17,584 bases of DNA from DAOTUB01 sp034437455 (GTDB lineage: Bacteria; Chloroflexota; Anaerolineae; B4-G1), in the NCBI GenBank assembly GCA_034437455.1, contig DAOTUB010000332.1, positions 1 through 17,584 of the forward strand. Reading direction: 5' to 3'. Positions 1 to 5,937 of the stretch are shown here, in pieces; positions within the stretch are counted from its first letter, which is position 1, and each line of letters starts with the position of its first letter. Below the pieces are notes generated by a model. The model had not been told where the DNA came from. It searched no databases and saw only the letters and a program-made list of their open reading frames with translations. The position numbers and the translations under genes were made by a program.

Positions 1-259
1 GAAAGAGTGTTTTCCCTTCCGTCACATCCAGACGTGCGACTGTGACGAACTGGCTAAGCCATAGCATAGCCTCCAATGCGCTATTTTCACGTTTCAACCG
101 ACTAATCTATATCCGTTTTTGGGATATAATCGCCTTTTCCAGGCTCTGGCTTCAGACCTCGTTCCCTTTCCTTTGTCCCAAACGTGAAACGCTCTCCATG
201 ATGGAAATATGCACATCATCGCTGGGAGCGGCTGACGTACAACGTGTCTGCTCATGTCC
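1..259. other. Non-coding stretch upstream of lexA, nothing firm
   Basis: I see no credible gene here; the short open frames on both strands have no ribosome site and no family-like composition. Two weak signals are visible. CGTCACA (20-26) and TGTGACG (41-47) form a perfect 7-bp inverted repeat with a 14-base spacer, which could be a hairpin or an operator. A TATAAT hexamer lies at 125-130 but has no acceptable -35 box 17 bases upstream. The stretch may hold the end of an upstream transcription unit outside the window. Confidence 0.4.
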
Positions 260-288
260 TTGACATAGAACGTATGTTCGTGTATAAT
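260..288 (+). promoter_or_regulatory. lexA promoter
   Basis: TTGACA (260-265) and TATAAT (283-288) are both consensus hexamers separated by exactly 17 bases. The LexA box lies entirely in the spacer, so LexA and RNA polymerase should compete directly. The expected start is near 295, giving a leader of about 30 bases with the ribosome site GAGGAGG at 314-320. Confidence 0.93.
268..279 (+). promoter_or_regulatory. LexA (SOS) box of lexA
   Basis: GAACGTATGTTC is a perfect GAAC-N4-GTTC palindrome, the LexA operator core known from Bacillus and other Gram-positive-type LexA proteins. It sits between -35 and -10 of the lexA promoter, so autorepression is expected. The same core recurs at 1191-1202. 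Confidence 0.92.
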
Positions 289-325
289 AACCACACCGCA
301 TACAATTGAGAGCGAGGAGGCGGAG

Positions 326-1033
326 ATGAACGATCATATCTCGGAGAAACAGCAGAGGATTTTGGAGTTTATCAGCGAGTACGTCAGAGATAACAGCTAC
401 CCACCCTCCATGCGCGAGATCGGTGCTGCGACAGATATTAGCTCCACCTCGGTGGTGAGTTACAATCTGAGACGCCTGGAGGAAGCTGGCTATATCACGC
501 GAGAGCGGGAAGTGTCGCGTGGTTTAAAGTTGACTTCCCAGGCCCTCACTCAGTTGATGCCGCAGTTCGCGCCAGAGAAAGCGACCCGGCTGCCGCGGAC
601 GAGCTCTATGGCGACGGAGGATGTGGTCCGACTGCCGCTGTTGGGCCGCATTGTGGCCGGAGAGCCGATTCCGGTGCCGGCCAGCGACTTTGCGTTGATG
701 GGCGACGAGACGATCGAGTTGACCCGTGACATCCTGGGGGATCCCAAGGGATTATACGCCCTGGAGGTGGAGGGGAACTCGATGATCGATGCGCTGGTAC
801 ACGATGGTGACGTGGTCGTTATGCGCCACCAGCAGAACGTAGAAAACGGCGAGATGGCGGCAGTGTGGCTGCGAGATCGGGAGGAGGTGACGCTCAAGCG
901 CTTTTACCTGGAGGAAAGTGGGCGCGTGCGTCTCCAGCCAGCCAACCCGGCGATGAAGCCCATCTACGTGGATGACCCTCGCCAGGTGGAAGTGCAAGGC
1001 AGGGTGGTCATGGTCATCCGCAAGTTGCAATAA
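326..1033 (+). CDS. lexA: LexA repressor, SOS regulator (S24 autopeptidase)
   Basis: Transcriptional repressor of the SOS response; it cleaves itself when stimulated by RecA filaments on single-stranded DNA. Residues 1-70 form the winged helix (ISEKQQRILEFI, then a recognition-helix region and YITREREVSRGL). The C-terminal S24 domain carries the Ala111-Gly112 cleavage site in IVAGEP, the nucleophile Ser152 in EGNSM and the general base Lys191 in TLKRF. At 235 residues it is slightly longer than the usual ~200-210; the extra length is in the linker (about 72-100). The start is fixed by GAGGAGG five bases upstream. It is monocistronic, with its own promoter, LexA box and terminator. All catalytic residues are intact. 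Confidence 0.97.
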   Translation: MNDHISEKQQRILEFISEYVRDNSYPPSMREIGAATDISSTSVVSYNLRRLEEAGYITREREVSRGLKLTSQALTQLMPQFAPEKATRLPRTSSMATEDVVRLPLLGRIVAGEPIPVPASDFALMGDETIELTRDILGDPKGLYALEVEGNSMIDALVHDGDVVVMRHQQNVENGEMAAVWLRDREEVTLKRFYLEESGRVRLQPANPAMKPIYVDDPRQVEVQGRVVMVIRKLQ

Positions 1034-1064
1034 AAGCGTCAACAGCGTACGTCGTTGCGCTTTC

Positions 1065-1093
1065 AAGGCCCAGCCATGTGGCTGGGCCTTTTT
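1065..1093 (+). terminator. Rho-independent terminator of lexA
   Basis: AAGGCCCAGCC (1065-1075), loop ATGT, GGCTGGGCCTT (1080-1090): a perfect 11-bp stem running into a T tract (1089-1093). It lies 32 bases after the lexA stop and separates lexA from the second SOS-type promoter. Confidence 0.95.
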
Positions 1094-1148
1094 GTGCGCC
1101 TGTTTGGGATACTCCTGCTGAATTTGGAAAAATTGGTGATAAAGCGGC

Positions 1149-1177
1149 TTGACGAGTGGCAAGTGCTTTGATATGAT
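1149..1177 (+). promoter_or_regulatory. Promoter of the FtsK-like operon
   Basis: TTGACG (1149-1154) and TATGAT (1172-1177) with a 17-base spacer. An overlapping TATAAT at 1177-1182 is a better hexamer but is 22 bases from the -35. The expected start near 1184 lies just before the LexA box at 1191-1202. Confidence 0.85.
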
Positions 1178-1190
1178 ATAATTTACACTA

Positions 1191-1202
1191 GAACATTCGT
1201 TC
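1191..1202 (+). promoter_or_regulatory. Second LexA (SOS) box, in front of the FtsK-like operon
   Basis: GAACATTCGTTC matches the same GAAC-N4-GTTC palindrome as the lexA operator. It lies about 13 bases past the -10, across the initial transcribed region, where a bound repressor would block initiation or early elongation. That the product is LexA-regulated is inferred from this match and from the neighbouring lexA gene. Confidence 0.87.
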
Positions 1203-1217
1203 TGTAACAAGGTAACA

Positions 1218-1238
1218 GTTCCAATATCCCTTTGGAAC
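1218..1238 (+). repeat. Inverted repeat in the leader of the FtsK-like operon
   Basis: GTTCCAA (1218-1224) and TTGGAAC (1232-1238) are perfect 7-bp arms around a 7-base spacer. It lies between the LexA box and the ribosome site. It could be an mRNA hairpin or a second operator. It has no T tract, so it is not a terminator. Confidence 0.5.
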
Positions 1239-1272
1239 AAACATCGTGGATCGGATGGGAGGAGCTGAAAGA

Positions 1273-2424
1273 ATGCATGAAAAGTTAGAATTTCAATCGG
1301 AACGTATCGAGGCGGTACTGTCGATGCACAAGGTGCCGGTGCGGGTGACCGGCGGCACCGTGACGCCCCGCTGGATCCGCTTCCAGGTGCTCCCGGCGGT
1401 GGGAGCCAAGATCTCAAAAATTAGAGGGTTGAGCGAGGAACTGGCAGCCGCCCTTGACGCGCCAAATTGCCGGGTATCTCGGCGCGGGGCGGCGGTCACC
1501 GTTGAAGTACCCCGCGATCACCCGCAGCCGGTACGCCTGCTGCCCCTCTATCGCCAACTCGACCTCGACGACATCCCGCCGGTGACCGCGACGCTGGGCC
1601 TAGCCGAGGATGGCGCGCCCCTGCTCATCCGCTTGCCCAGTCCCGACGTGGCTCACATCTTGGTCGCGGGAACGACCGGATCGGGCAAGACGATACTTTT
1701 GCAAACGACGATCCTCAGCTTGGCGATGTCCAATTCTCCTCCCTCTCCTTTGAAGAGCCAAAATCGAGAGCTTTCCATGGTGCTGGTGGATCCCAAGGGC
1801 GGCGCTTTCAGCTTATTTGAAGGATTGCCCCACCTGGCTCGCCCGGTCATTCGAGAAGTGGAAGAGACGAGTGAGGCGCTTCAAAGCCTGGTCCGCTTGA
1901 TGGAGAGGCGGGGAACTCGTAGCTCAAAGCTCGCAACTCGCAACCCCAACGTCGTGGTGATCATCGACGAGTTGGCCGACATGTTGATGGTGGGCGGCAA
2001 GGAAATACAGACACCGCTGACCCGTCTTCTGCAACGCGGGCGCTCCTGCAACATCCACATCATCGCGGCCACACAGAAGCCAAGCTCCGCCGTGCTGGGA
2101 TCCCTGATCAAGGCGAACTTTCCCGTGCGGTTGGTCGGGCGGGTAACGAGCACGACGGACGCGCGGGTGGCCAGCGGGTGGAGCGGTACAGGGGCGGAGC
2201 GGCTGCTGGGGCGGGGCGACTTTGTCGCCGTAGCCGAGGGGCGCGTGATGCGCTTCCAGGCGGCCTGCGTCACACCAGACGAGATACGGGAGATCGTGGC
2301 CCGACTGGCGCAGGGTGCTTTGCCGTCTATTTTTGTTTCGACAGGCTTAGGGAGCGATTCTCGTGTCCCTCTGGCCTCTCGAACGTCCCTGTTGCCCGGA
2401 CCGGTGAGGCGGTATCTCGTTTAG
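1273..2424 (+). CDS. Soluble FtsK/SpoIIIE-type DNA translocase, SOS-controlled
   Basis: ATP-driven double-stranded DNA pump of the FtsK/HerA superfamily. Residues 1-85 resemble the FtsK alpha domain (RIEAVLSMHKVPVRV, KISKIRGL). The motor follows, with Walker A GTTGSGKT (133-140), VDPKGG (172-177), Walker B VVVIIDE (227-233) and an ATQKPSS stretch, ending in GAERLLGRGDF. There is no N-terminal membrane region, and after the motor only about 60 residues remain, with no recognisable gamma (KOPS-reading) domain. At 383 residues it is about half the size of ordinary FtsK. The start at 1273 is chosen because GGGAGGAG (1258-1265) lies 7 bases upstream; a GTG at 1246 and an ATG at 1255 are in frame but lie before that site. 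First gene of a three-gene operon behind a LexA box. A conjugation-type pump is an alternative, but no other transfer gene is present. Confidence 0.9.
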   Translation: MHEKLEFQSERIEAVLSMHKVPVRVTGGTVTPRWIRFQVLPAVGAKISKIRGLSEELAAALDAPNCRVSRRGAAVTVEVPRDHPQPVRLLPLYRQLDLDDIPPVTATLGLAEDGAPLLIRLPSPDVAHILVAGTTGSGKTILLQTTILSLAMSNSPPSPLKSQNRELSMVLVDPKGGAFSLFEGLPHLARPVIREVEETSEALQSLVRLMERRGTRSSKLATRNPNVVVIIDELADMLMVGGKEIQTPLTRLLQRGRSCNIHIIAATQKPSSAVLGSLIKANFPVRLVGRVTSTTDARVASGWSGTGAERLLGRGDFVAVAEGRVMRFQAACVTPDEIREIVARLAQGALPSIFVSTGLGSDSRVPLASRTSLLPGPVRRYLV

Positions 2425-2474
2425 GACACCGCCACTACGAGACAGTTGGCCGAGACGATCAGAGGAGTGTAAAG

Positions 2475-2894
2475 ATGAGAGAGAACCGTGATGATAGTTG
2501 GAGAAAGCTAAAACTTTTTACTGGATTGGTGGCGCTGGCCTTTGCCGTGACGCTGGCGCTGATCGTCGGCAACCGTTTGAGCGACGAGGCCCTGGGCGTA
2601 TTGGCCGGGGCGGTGTGCGGAGTAGGGGCGGCGATCCCGACCAGTTTGATCGTCGTGGCGGTCAGCCGGCGACGCGACGAACCACAGAGGGGGGAAAAGC
2701 AGCATCCTATGCCGCAACAGAATAGTTATCCACCGGTGGTTGTGGTGACGCCGCAGGGCGGGCAGCAATGGCCTAAAAATTGGAATAACCTTCCACCATC
2801 ACTGACGGCCCCGATGGAGCGGAACTTTACCGTGGTGGGAGGCTCGATAGCAGATATGGAGGCGACAAACTATGGCACTCAGCGCCGTTCTTGA
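2475..2894 (+). CDS. Small two-helix membrane protein of the SOS operon
   Basis: I recognise no family. The 139-residue product begins with a charged segment (MRENRDDSWRKLK). Two hydrophobic helices follow, about residues 14-33 (LFTGLVALAFAVTLALIVG) and 40-64 (VLAGAVCGVGAAIPTSLIV), then an arginine-rich stop (SRRRDE). The tail of about 70 residues is rich in Pro, Gln and Asn and is probably cytoplasmic and disordered. The start is fixed by GAGGAG (2462-2467), seven bases upstream. It begins 50 bases after the translocase and its end overlaps the next gene by 23 bases, so all three are probably co-transcribed. A membrane anchor for the soluble translocase is an attractive guess, but nothing in the sequence proves it. 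Confidence 0.8.
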   Translation: MRENRDDSWRKLKLFTGLVALAFAVTLALIVGNRLSDEALGVLAGAVCGVGAAIPTSLIVVAVSRRRDEPQRGEKQHPMPQQNSYPPVVVVTPQGGQQWPKNWNNLPPSLTAPMERNFTVVGGSIADMEATNYGTQRRS

Positions 2895-3204
2895 CGCAGC
2901 ACGCGGGACTCGCTCCAGACGCCGCAAGAGAAAACGCAGCCGATCGCTGCGCGGTATCGAACCGATCGAGATGCGAGAACGCCGACACGGGTACTTTCCC
3001 AAGACCTTTATCTGGCGAGGACGTCGCTACGATGTGCACGCCGTAGAGCGCTGCTGGACGGTCTCGCGACGCGGTTTAGGCGGCAAGGTCGAGCGACATT
3101 GCTTCCGCGTGCGTTGTTCCTTCGGCCCTGCTCAGGACAGGCGCGAGGGCACGTTCAAGATCCACCAGGATTTGCGGCACAACACCTGGCACGTACAGCG
3201 ATAG
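2872..3204 (+). CDS. Small basic WRGRRY-motif protein of the SOS operon
   Basis: A 110-residue protein with a highly basic N-terminus (RSRRRKRKRSRS). A conserved-looking core follows: FIWRGRRYDVHAVERCW (about 44-60), FRVRCSFG and a final GTFKIHQDLRHNTWHVQR. The pattern WRGRxYxV plus a closing TFKI-W motif resembles small DUF6504-type proteins that I associate with translesion-synthesis or DNA-repair loci; this assignment is from memory and uncertain. The basic tail suggests nucleic-acid binding. The gene overlaps its upstream neighbour by 23 bases and is the last before a terminator. Residues around FGPAQDRREG are encoded by an interspersed repeat (3119-3144). Confidence 0.78.
   Translation: MALSAVLDAARGTRSRRRKRKRSRSLRGIEPIEMRERRHGYFPKTFIWRGRRYDVHAVERCWTVSRRGLGGKVERHCFRVRCSFGPAQDRREGTFKIHQDLRHNTWHVQR
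3119..3144 (+). repeat. Interspersed repeat unit inside a coding sequence (copy 1)
   Basis: CCTTCGGCCCTGCTCAGGACAGGCGC-type unit. Its core GCTCAGGACAGGCGC (3130-3144) matches 14 of 15 bases of a minus-strand copy at 10755-10769. It is read in frame as part of FGPAQDRREG in the small basic protein. The unit resembles GCTCAGGACAGG-type repeats that I recall as frequent in Chloroflexota-type genomes. Confidence 0.65.
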
Positions 3205-3243
3205 ACTTTGTTGCAAGCGCCTGCACGAAACGCAGGTTTGAAG

Positions 3244-3275
3244 CGGGGTTGGTTTTATAGCCAGCCCCGTTTTTT
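3244..3275 (+). terminator. Terminator of the FtsK-like operon
   Basis: CGGGGTTGG (3244-3252) pairs with CCAGCCCCG (3261-3269) with one G-T wobble around an 8-base loop, followed directly by six Ts (3270-3275). It lies 40 bases after the third gene and closes the SOS operon. Confidence 0.92.
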
Positions 3276-3287
3276 CTGTATCGCGGG

Positions 3288-3316
3288 TGGTTTTGTTTTC
3301 CAATTTGTGGTAAGAT
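3288..3316 (+). promoter_or_regulatory. Possible extended -10 promoter for the small membrane peptide/peptidase/rSAM cluster
   Basis: TG-G-TAAGAT (3308-3316) is an extended -10 element; TGGTTT at 3288-3293 is a poor -35 at 17 bases. It lies just after the preceding terminator and about 80 bases before the 63-residue gene, where a new promoter is needed. Confidence 0.45.
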
Positions 3317-3395
3317 AAGCAGAGACTGGCCGGATGTTGTTGAATCTGCCGGTTCGGCATTATGTAAACTGGTAACAGAGAAAGGAGTACGCGAT

Positions 3396-3587
3396 ATGGA
3401 GGAGCTACTTGGTTTAACCTTGGAACAACTGCTGATATTGGTCGGCGTCGCCGTCGTGTTGATGGTGGTGTTGTTTATCTTCAAGATGGTGCTCAAGATG
3501 ACCAAAACCATTCTCACCTTGGGTTGTCTGGGCGTCCTCATTATTTTACTTGTCGTCTTTGTCCTGCTGCAAGGGCTCCCAGGCTGA
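3396..3587 (+). CDS. 63-residue membrane peptide, unknown
   Basis: No family recognised. The sequence is almost all hydrophobic, with two predicted membrane helices: about residues 11-31 (LLILVGVAVVLMVVLFIFKMV) and 39-60 (LTLGCLGVLIILLVVFVLLQG), joined by a short basic turn (LKMTKT). The start is well supported by AAAGGAG (3381-3387), eight bases upstream. It precedes the aminopeptidase gene by 38 bases on the same strand, with no terminator between, so it is probably co-transcribed. The abundance of Val/Leu/Ile makes a soluble product very unlikely. Confidence 0.75.
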   Translation: MEELLGLTLEQLLILVGVAVVLMVVLFIFKMVLKMTKTILTLGCLGVLIILLVVFVLLQGLPG

Positions 3588-3625
3588 GAGAATGTAGAAG
3601 CCATTCGTGCCAGCGACGGTGTGCT

Positions 3626-4738
3626 ATGACTCGAACTCGTGTACGTGATTGGGGACTCGTGGTGGGCGAGTTGCCCCCGGGCGCGCACAACGCCATCACC
3701 GACGTGAGCGGCGTGCGGGTGGGGCATACCACGCTCATCGCCGGGGAAGGCCCTCTGCGACCCGGTCAGGGACCCATACGCACCGGCGTGACGGTGATCC
3801 TGCCCCACGGCGACAACTTGTTCCGCCAGAAAGTGCGCGCCGCCGTGCACACTATCAACGGCTACGGCAAAGCCTGCGGGTTTGAAGAGGTGCGAGAGCT
3901 GGGAATCATCGAAGCACCCATCGCACTGACCAACACGCTCAACGTCGGCCTGGTGGCCAATGCGCTGGTGCAGTACGCCGTCCGCTGTAGCCCCGAGATC
4001 GGCGTCCACACCAGCAGCGTCAACGTCGTCGTTGGCGAGACGAACGACGGCTACCTCAACGATCTGCAAGGGCGGCACGTCCGCGCCGAGCACGTGTGGG
4101 CGGCGATTGAGACGGCATCGTCAGGGTCGGTGCTCGAAGGAGCCGTCGGCGCGGGCGCCGGCACAAGCTGTTTTGGCTGGAAGGGCGGCATAGGCACGGC
4201 GAGCCGCGTACTGCCTGCGGAGGCGGGCGGCTTTACCGTCGGCGCGCTGGTGCAGTCGAACTTTGGTCGTCCTCGGGACTTGATGATCGTCGGCATCCCA
4301 TTTGGTCGTCGCGTCCAACCTCCTGGCGATTCCGAGGTTCAGGCACGAGAGGACGGTTCGGTGATGATCGTGCTGGTCACCGACGCGCCGCTGACGGCCC
4401 GCCAACTGCGGCGACTATGTGTGCGAGCTGCGGCAGGGCTGGCCCGCACCGGCAGCACCTACGGTCACGGCAGCGGCGATTTTGTGATCGCCTTCAGCAC
4501 GGCGCAGCGCATCGAGCACGAGCCAGCCTCGCTCACGACGACGCAGGTCGTGCTGGCCGACGAAGCACGGGCGATGCGCTGGCTCTTTCCTGCCGTGGCG
4601 GAAAGCGTCGAGGAGGCGGTCCTCAACTCGCTGTGGCGGGCCGAGACCGTCGTGGGGCGAGATGGTCACACGCGGTATGCTCTGCCGCTGGAGCAGGTAG
4701 CGGCGCTGATGCGGGCGCTGATGCGCGAACAAGTATGA
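3626..4738 (+). CDS. P1-family (DmpA/BapA-type) self-processing aminopeptidase
   Basis: N-terminal-nucleophile hydrolase of family P1 (L-aminopeptidase/D-esterase or beta-peptidyl aminopeptidase type), probably cytoplasmic since no signal peptide is seen. Family motifs run in order: ITDVSGVRVGHTT near the N-terminus, ALTNTLNVG, GAGAGTSCFGWKGGIGTASR, TVGALVQSNFGR, then DGSVMIVLVTDAPL, GLARTGSTYGHGSGDFVIAFSTA. The expected autocleavage point is Gly244-Ser245 in EDGSVMIV, Ser245 becoming the N-terminal nucleophile of the small subunit; this corresponds to Gly249-Ser250 of DmpA. The length of 370 residues is normal. The ATG at 3626 is chosen because MTRTRVRDWG fits the family N-terminus, though the ribosome site is weak. 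Its stop overlaps the start of the radical SAM gene. Confidence 0.92.
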   Translation: MTRTRVRDWGLVVGELPPGAHNAITDVSGVRVGHTTLIAGEGPLRPGQGPIRTGVTVILPHGDNLFRQKVRAAVHTINGYGKACGFEEVRELGIIEAPIALTNTLNVGLVANALVQYAVRCSPEIGVHTSSVNVVVGETNDGYLNDLQGRHVRAEHVWAAIETASSGSVLEGAVGAGAGTSCFGWKGGIGTASRVLPAEAGGFTVGALVQSNFGRPRDLMIVGIPFGRRVQPPGDSEVQAREDGSVMIVLVTDAPLTARQLRRLCVRAAAGLARTGSTYGHGSGDFVIAFSTAQRIEHEPASLTTTQVVLADEARAMRWLFPAVAESVEEAVLNSLWRAETVVGRDGHTRYALPLEQVAALMRALMREQV

Positions 4739-5835
4739 TGAACGTGACACATCTGACCAAACCGCTCTCCGATCAGGTCTGCGTTCTGTGTGGCGCTCGC
4801 TCGCGTCTCATCGCCGCCCATCTGGGCGTGTGCCTCGGTTGTATCCGCGAGCAGCCGCAGGAGGCGCTGGCGGTCGCCGACGAGGCTCACGCCGCGGCTC
4901 GTCGTCTCTTCGATCTGCCGGAGCGTCCCCCTCAGAGCGAAGAGGGGCGGCGTTGCGGCTTGTGTGTGCAGGACTGTCGTATCGGCGAAGGGGAACGTGG
5001 TTTCTGCGGGCTGCGCCAGGTGCAGGATGGCAAGCTCCGTCACCTGGCTGGCAGGCCCGATCGAGGTCTCTTGCATTGGTATCGCGATCCTCTGCCCACC
5101 AACTGCGTCGCCGATCCGGTGTGCGCTGGACACTCCCAGCGCGGCAAGCACAACCTGGCCGTTTTCTACGCTTCGTGTACGGTGGACTGCCTGTTCTGCC
5201 AGAACTATCACTTTCGCGAGATCGATCCGACCACTTCAGATACGCTCTCCGCCGCCGAGTTGGCCAGTGTGGCCAACGAGCGCACCTACTGCGTCTGCTA
5301 TTTCGGCGGCGATCCGGCCAGCCAGATGCCCCACGCGCTGGCCGCGAGCCGTCTCCTGGCCGAGCGAAACGTCGTCATCTGTTGGGAGACGAATGGCGCC
5401 GCCCATCCCCGCCTGATGGATCGCGCCCTCGCTCTCTCCCTGGAGACGGGCGGCTGCGTCAAGTTCGATCTCAAGGCCTACGACGACAATCTCCATCGTG
5501 TCCTCACCGGGGCCAGCAACCATCAGACGCTGGAGAACTTTGCCCGGGCCGCCGCTCGTTTCGACGAGCGGCCTCAACCCCCGCCGGTGGTGGCCAGCAC
5601 GCTATTGGTTCCTGGCTACGTGGATGCTGGGGAGGTGAGCCGCATCGCCCGCTTCGTCGCCGCTCTCAACCCGGCTCTTCCCTATGCCCTGCTTGGTTTT
5701 GCTCCTCACTTTTTGTTCCCCGATTTGCCCCGCACCTCCGTGCGCCATGCCGAAGAGTCTCTGGCCGCTGCCCGCAAGGCTGGGTTGGAAAACGTGCGTA
5801 TCGGCAACCGTCATTTACTCTCCCAAGACTATTGA
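4735..5835 (+). CDS. Radical SAM enzyme, PflA/AmrS-like, with extra N-terminal zinc ribbon
   Basis: S-adenosylmethionine radical enzyme. The cluster-binding motif is Cys148-x3-Cys152-x2-Cys155 in ASCTVDCLFCQNYHF. Upstream lies CGLCVQDCRIGEGERGFCGLR (Cys74, 77, 81, 91), the CxxC-x3-C...GxCG signature seen before the radical SAM domain in AmmeMemoRadiSam-type and pyruvate-formate-lyase-activase-like proteins. Two more CxxC pairs (Cys16/19, Cys33/36) form an additional N-terminal zinc-ribbon-like module. Later motifs are YFGGDPASQMPHAL and CWETNGAAHP, then VKFDLKAYDDNLHRVLTG. The 366-residue size is close to the family. The start ATG at 4735 (or 4738) overlaps the peptidase stop (ATGATGA), so translation is likely coupled. 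The substrate is unknown; no AMMECR1 or Memo gene is in the window. Confidence 0.88.
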   Translation: MMNVTHLTKPLSDQVCVLCGARSRLIAAHLGVCLGCIREQPQEALAVADEAHAAARRLFDLPERPPQSEEGRRCGLCVQDCRIGEGERGFCGLRQVQDGKLRHLAGRPDRGLLHWYRDPLPTNCVADPVCAGHSQRGKHNLAVFYASCTVDCLFCQNYHFREIDPTTSDTLSAAELASVANERTYCVCYFGGDPASQMPHALAASRLLAERNVVICWETNGAAHPRLMDRALALSLETGGCVKFDLKAYDDNLHRVLTGASNHQTLENFARAAARFDERPQPPPVVASTLLVPGYVDAGEVSRIARFVAALNPALPYALLGFAPHFLFPDLPRTSVRHAEESLAAARKAGLENVRIGNRHLLSQDY

Positions 5836-5836
5836 G

Positions 5837-5877
5837 GGCCTGCTTGGGCATCGGCTTGACCAAATGGCCTGCTTGGG
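5837..5877 (+). repeat. 12-bp direct repeat straddling the kinase promoter
   Basis: GGCCTGCTTGGG occurs at 5837-5848 and again at 5866-5877, 29 bases apart. The first copy lies upstream of the -35 box and the second lies in the spacer between -35 and -10. Such placement is what a repressor or activator site would show. Confidence 0.6.
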
Positions 5878-5884
5878 GTATGCT
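5856..5884 (+). promoter_or_regulatory. Promoter of the GAF-histidine kinase gene
   Basis: TTGACC (5856-5861) and TATGCT (5879-5884) are separated by 17 bases. It lies about 55 bases before the start codon, with GGAGG at 5924-5928. Confidence 0.75.
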
Positions 5885-5937
5885 GTAAGAGCGCAGAGAA
5901 GCAGCGACCATTGACGATGGTCTGGAGGAAAAACGGG

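Noticed and set aside
125..130. TATAAT as a promoter upstream of lexA
   Set aside because: No acceptable -35 box at 16-18 bases and no gene follows before the strong lexA promoter.
1246..1272. Earlier GTG (1246) and ATG (1255) starts for the FtsK-like gene
   Set aside because: They lie before or inside the ribosome site GGGAGGAG (1258-1265), which is correctly spaced for the ATG at 1273.
1273..3204. Conjugative or integrative element core (FtsK-type pump as TraB/TcpA)
   Set aside because: No integrase, relaxase, replication gene or attachment site is seen, and the operon is bounded by a LexA-box promoter and a terminator.
3155..4093. Long open frame on the minus strand opposite the peptidase gene
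   Set aside because: It has no ribosome site, low-complexity Thr/Ser/Asn-rich stretches and crosses a terminator. The plus strand here encodes a clear P1-family enzyme.
4788..5888. 366-residue open frame on the plus strand overlapping the radical SAM gene
   Set aside because: It is Arg/Pro/Ser-rich out-of-frame reading of GC-rich coding DNA; the radical SAM motifs are all in the other frame.
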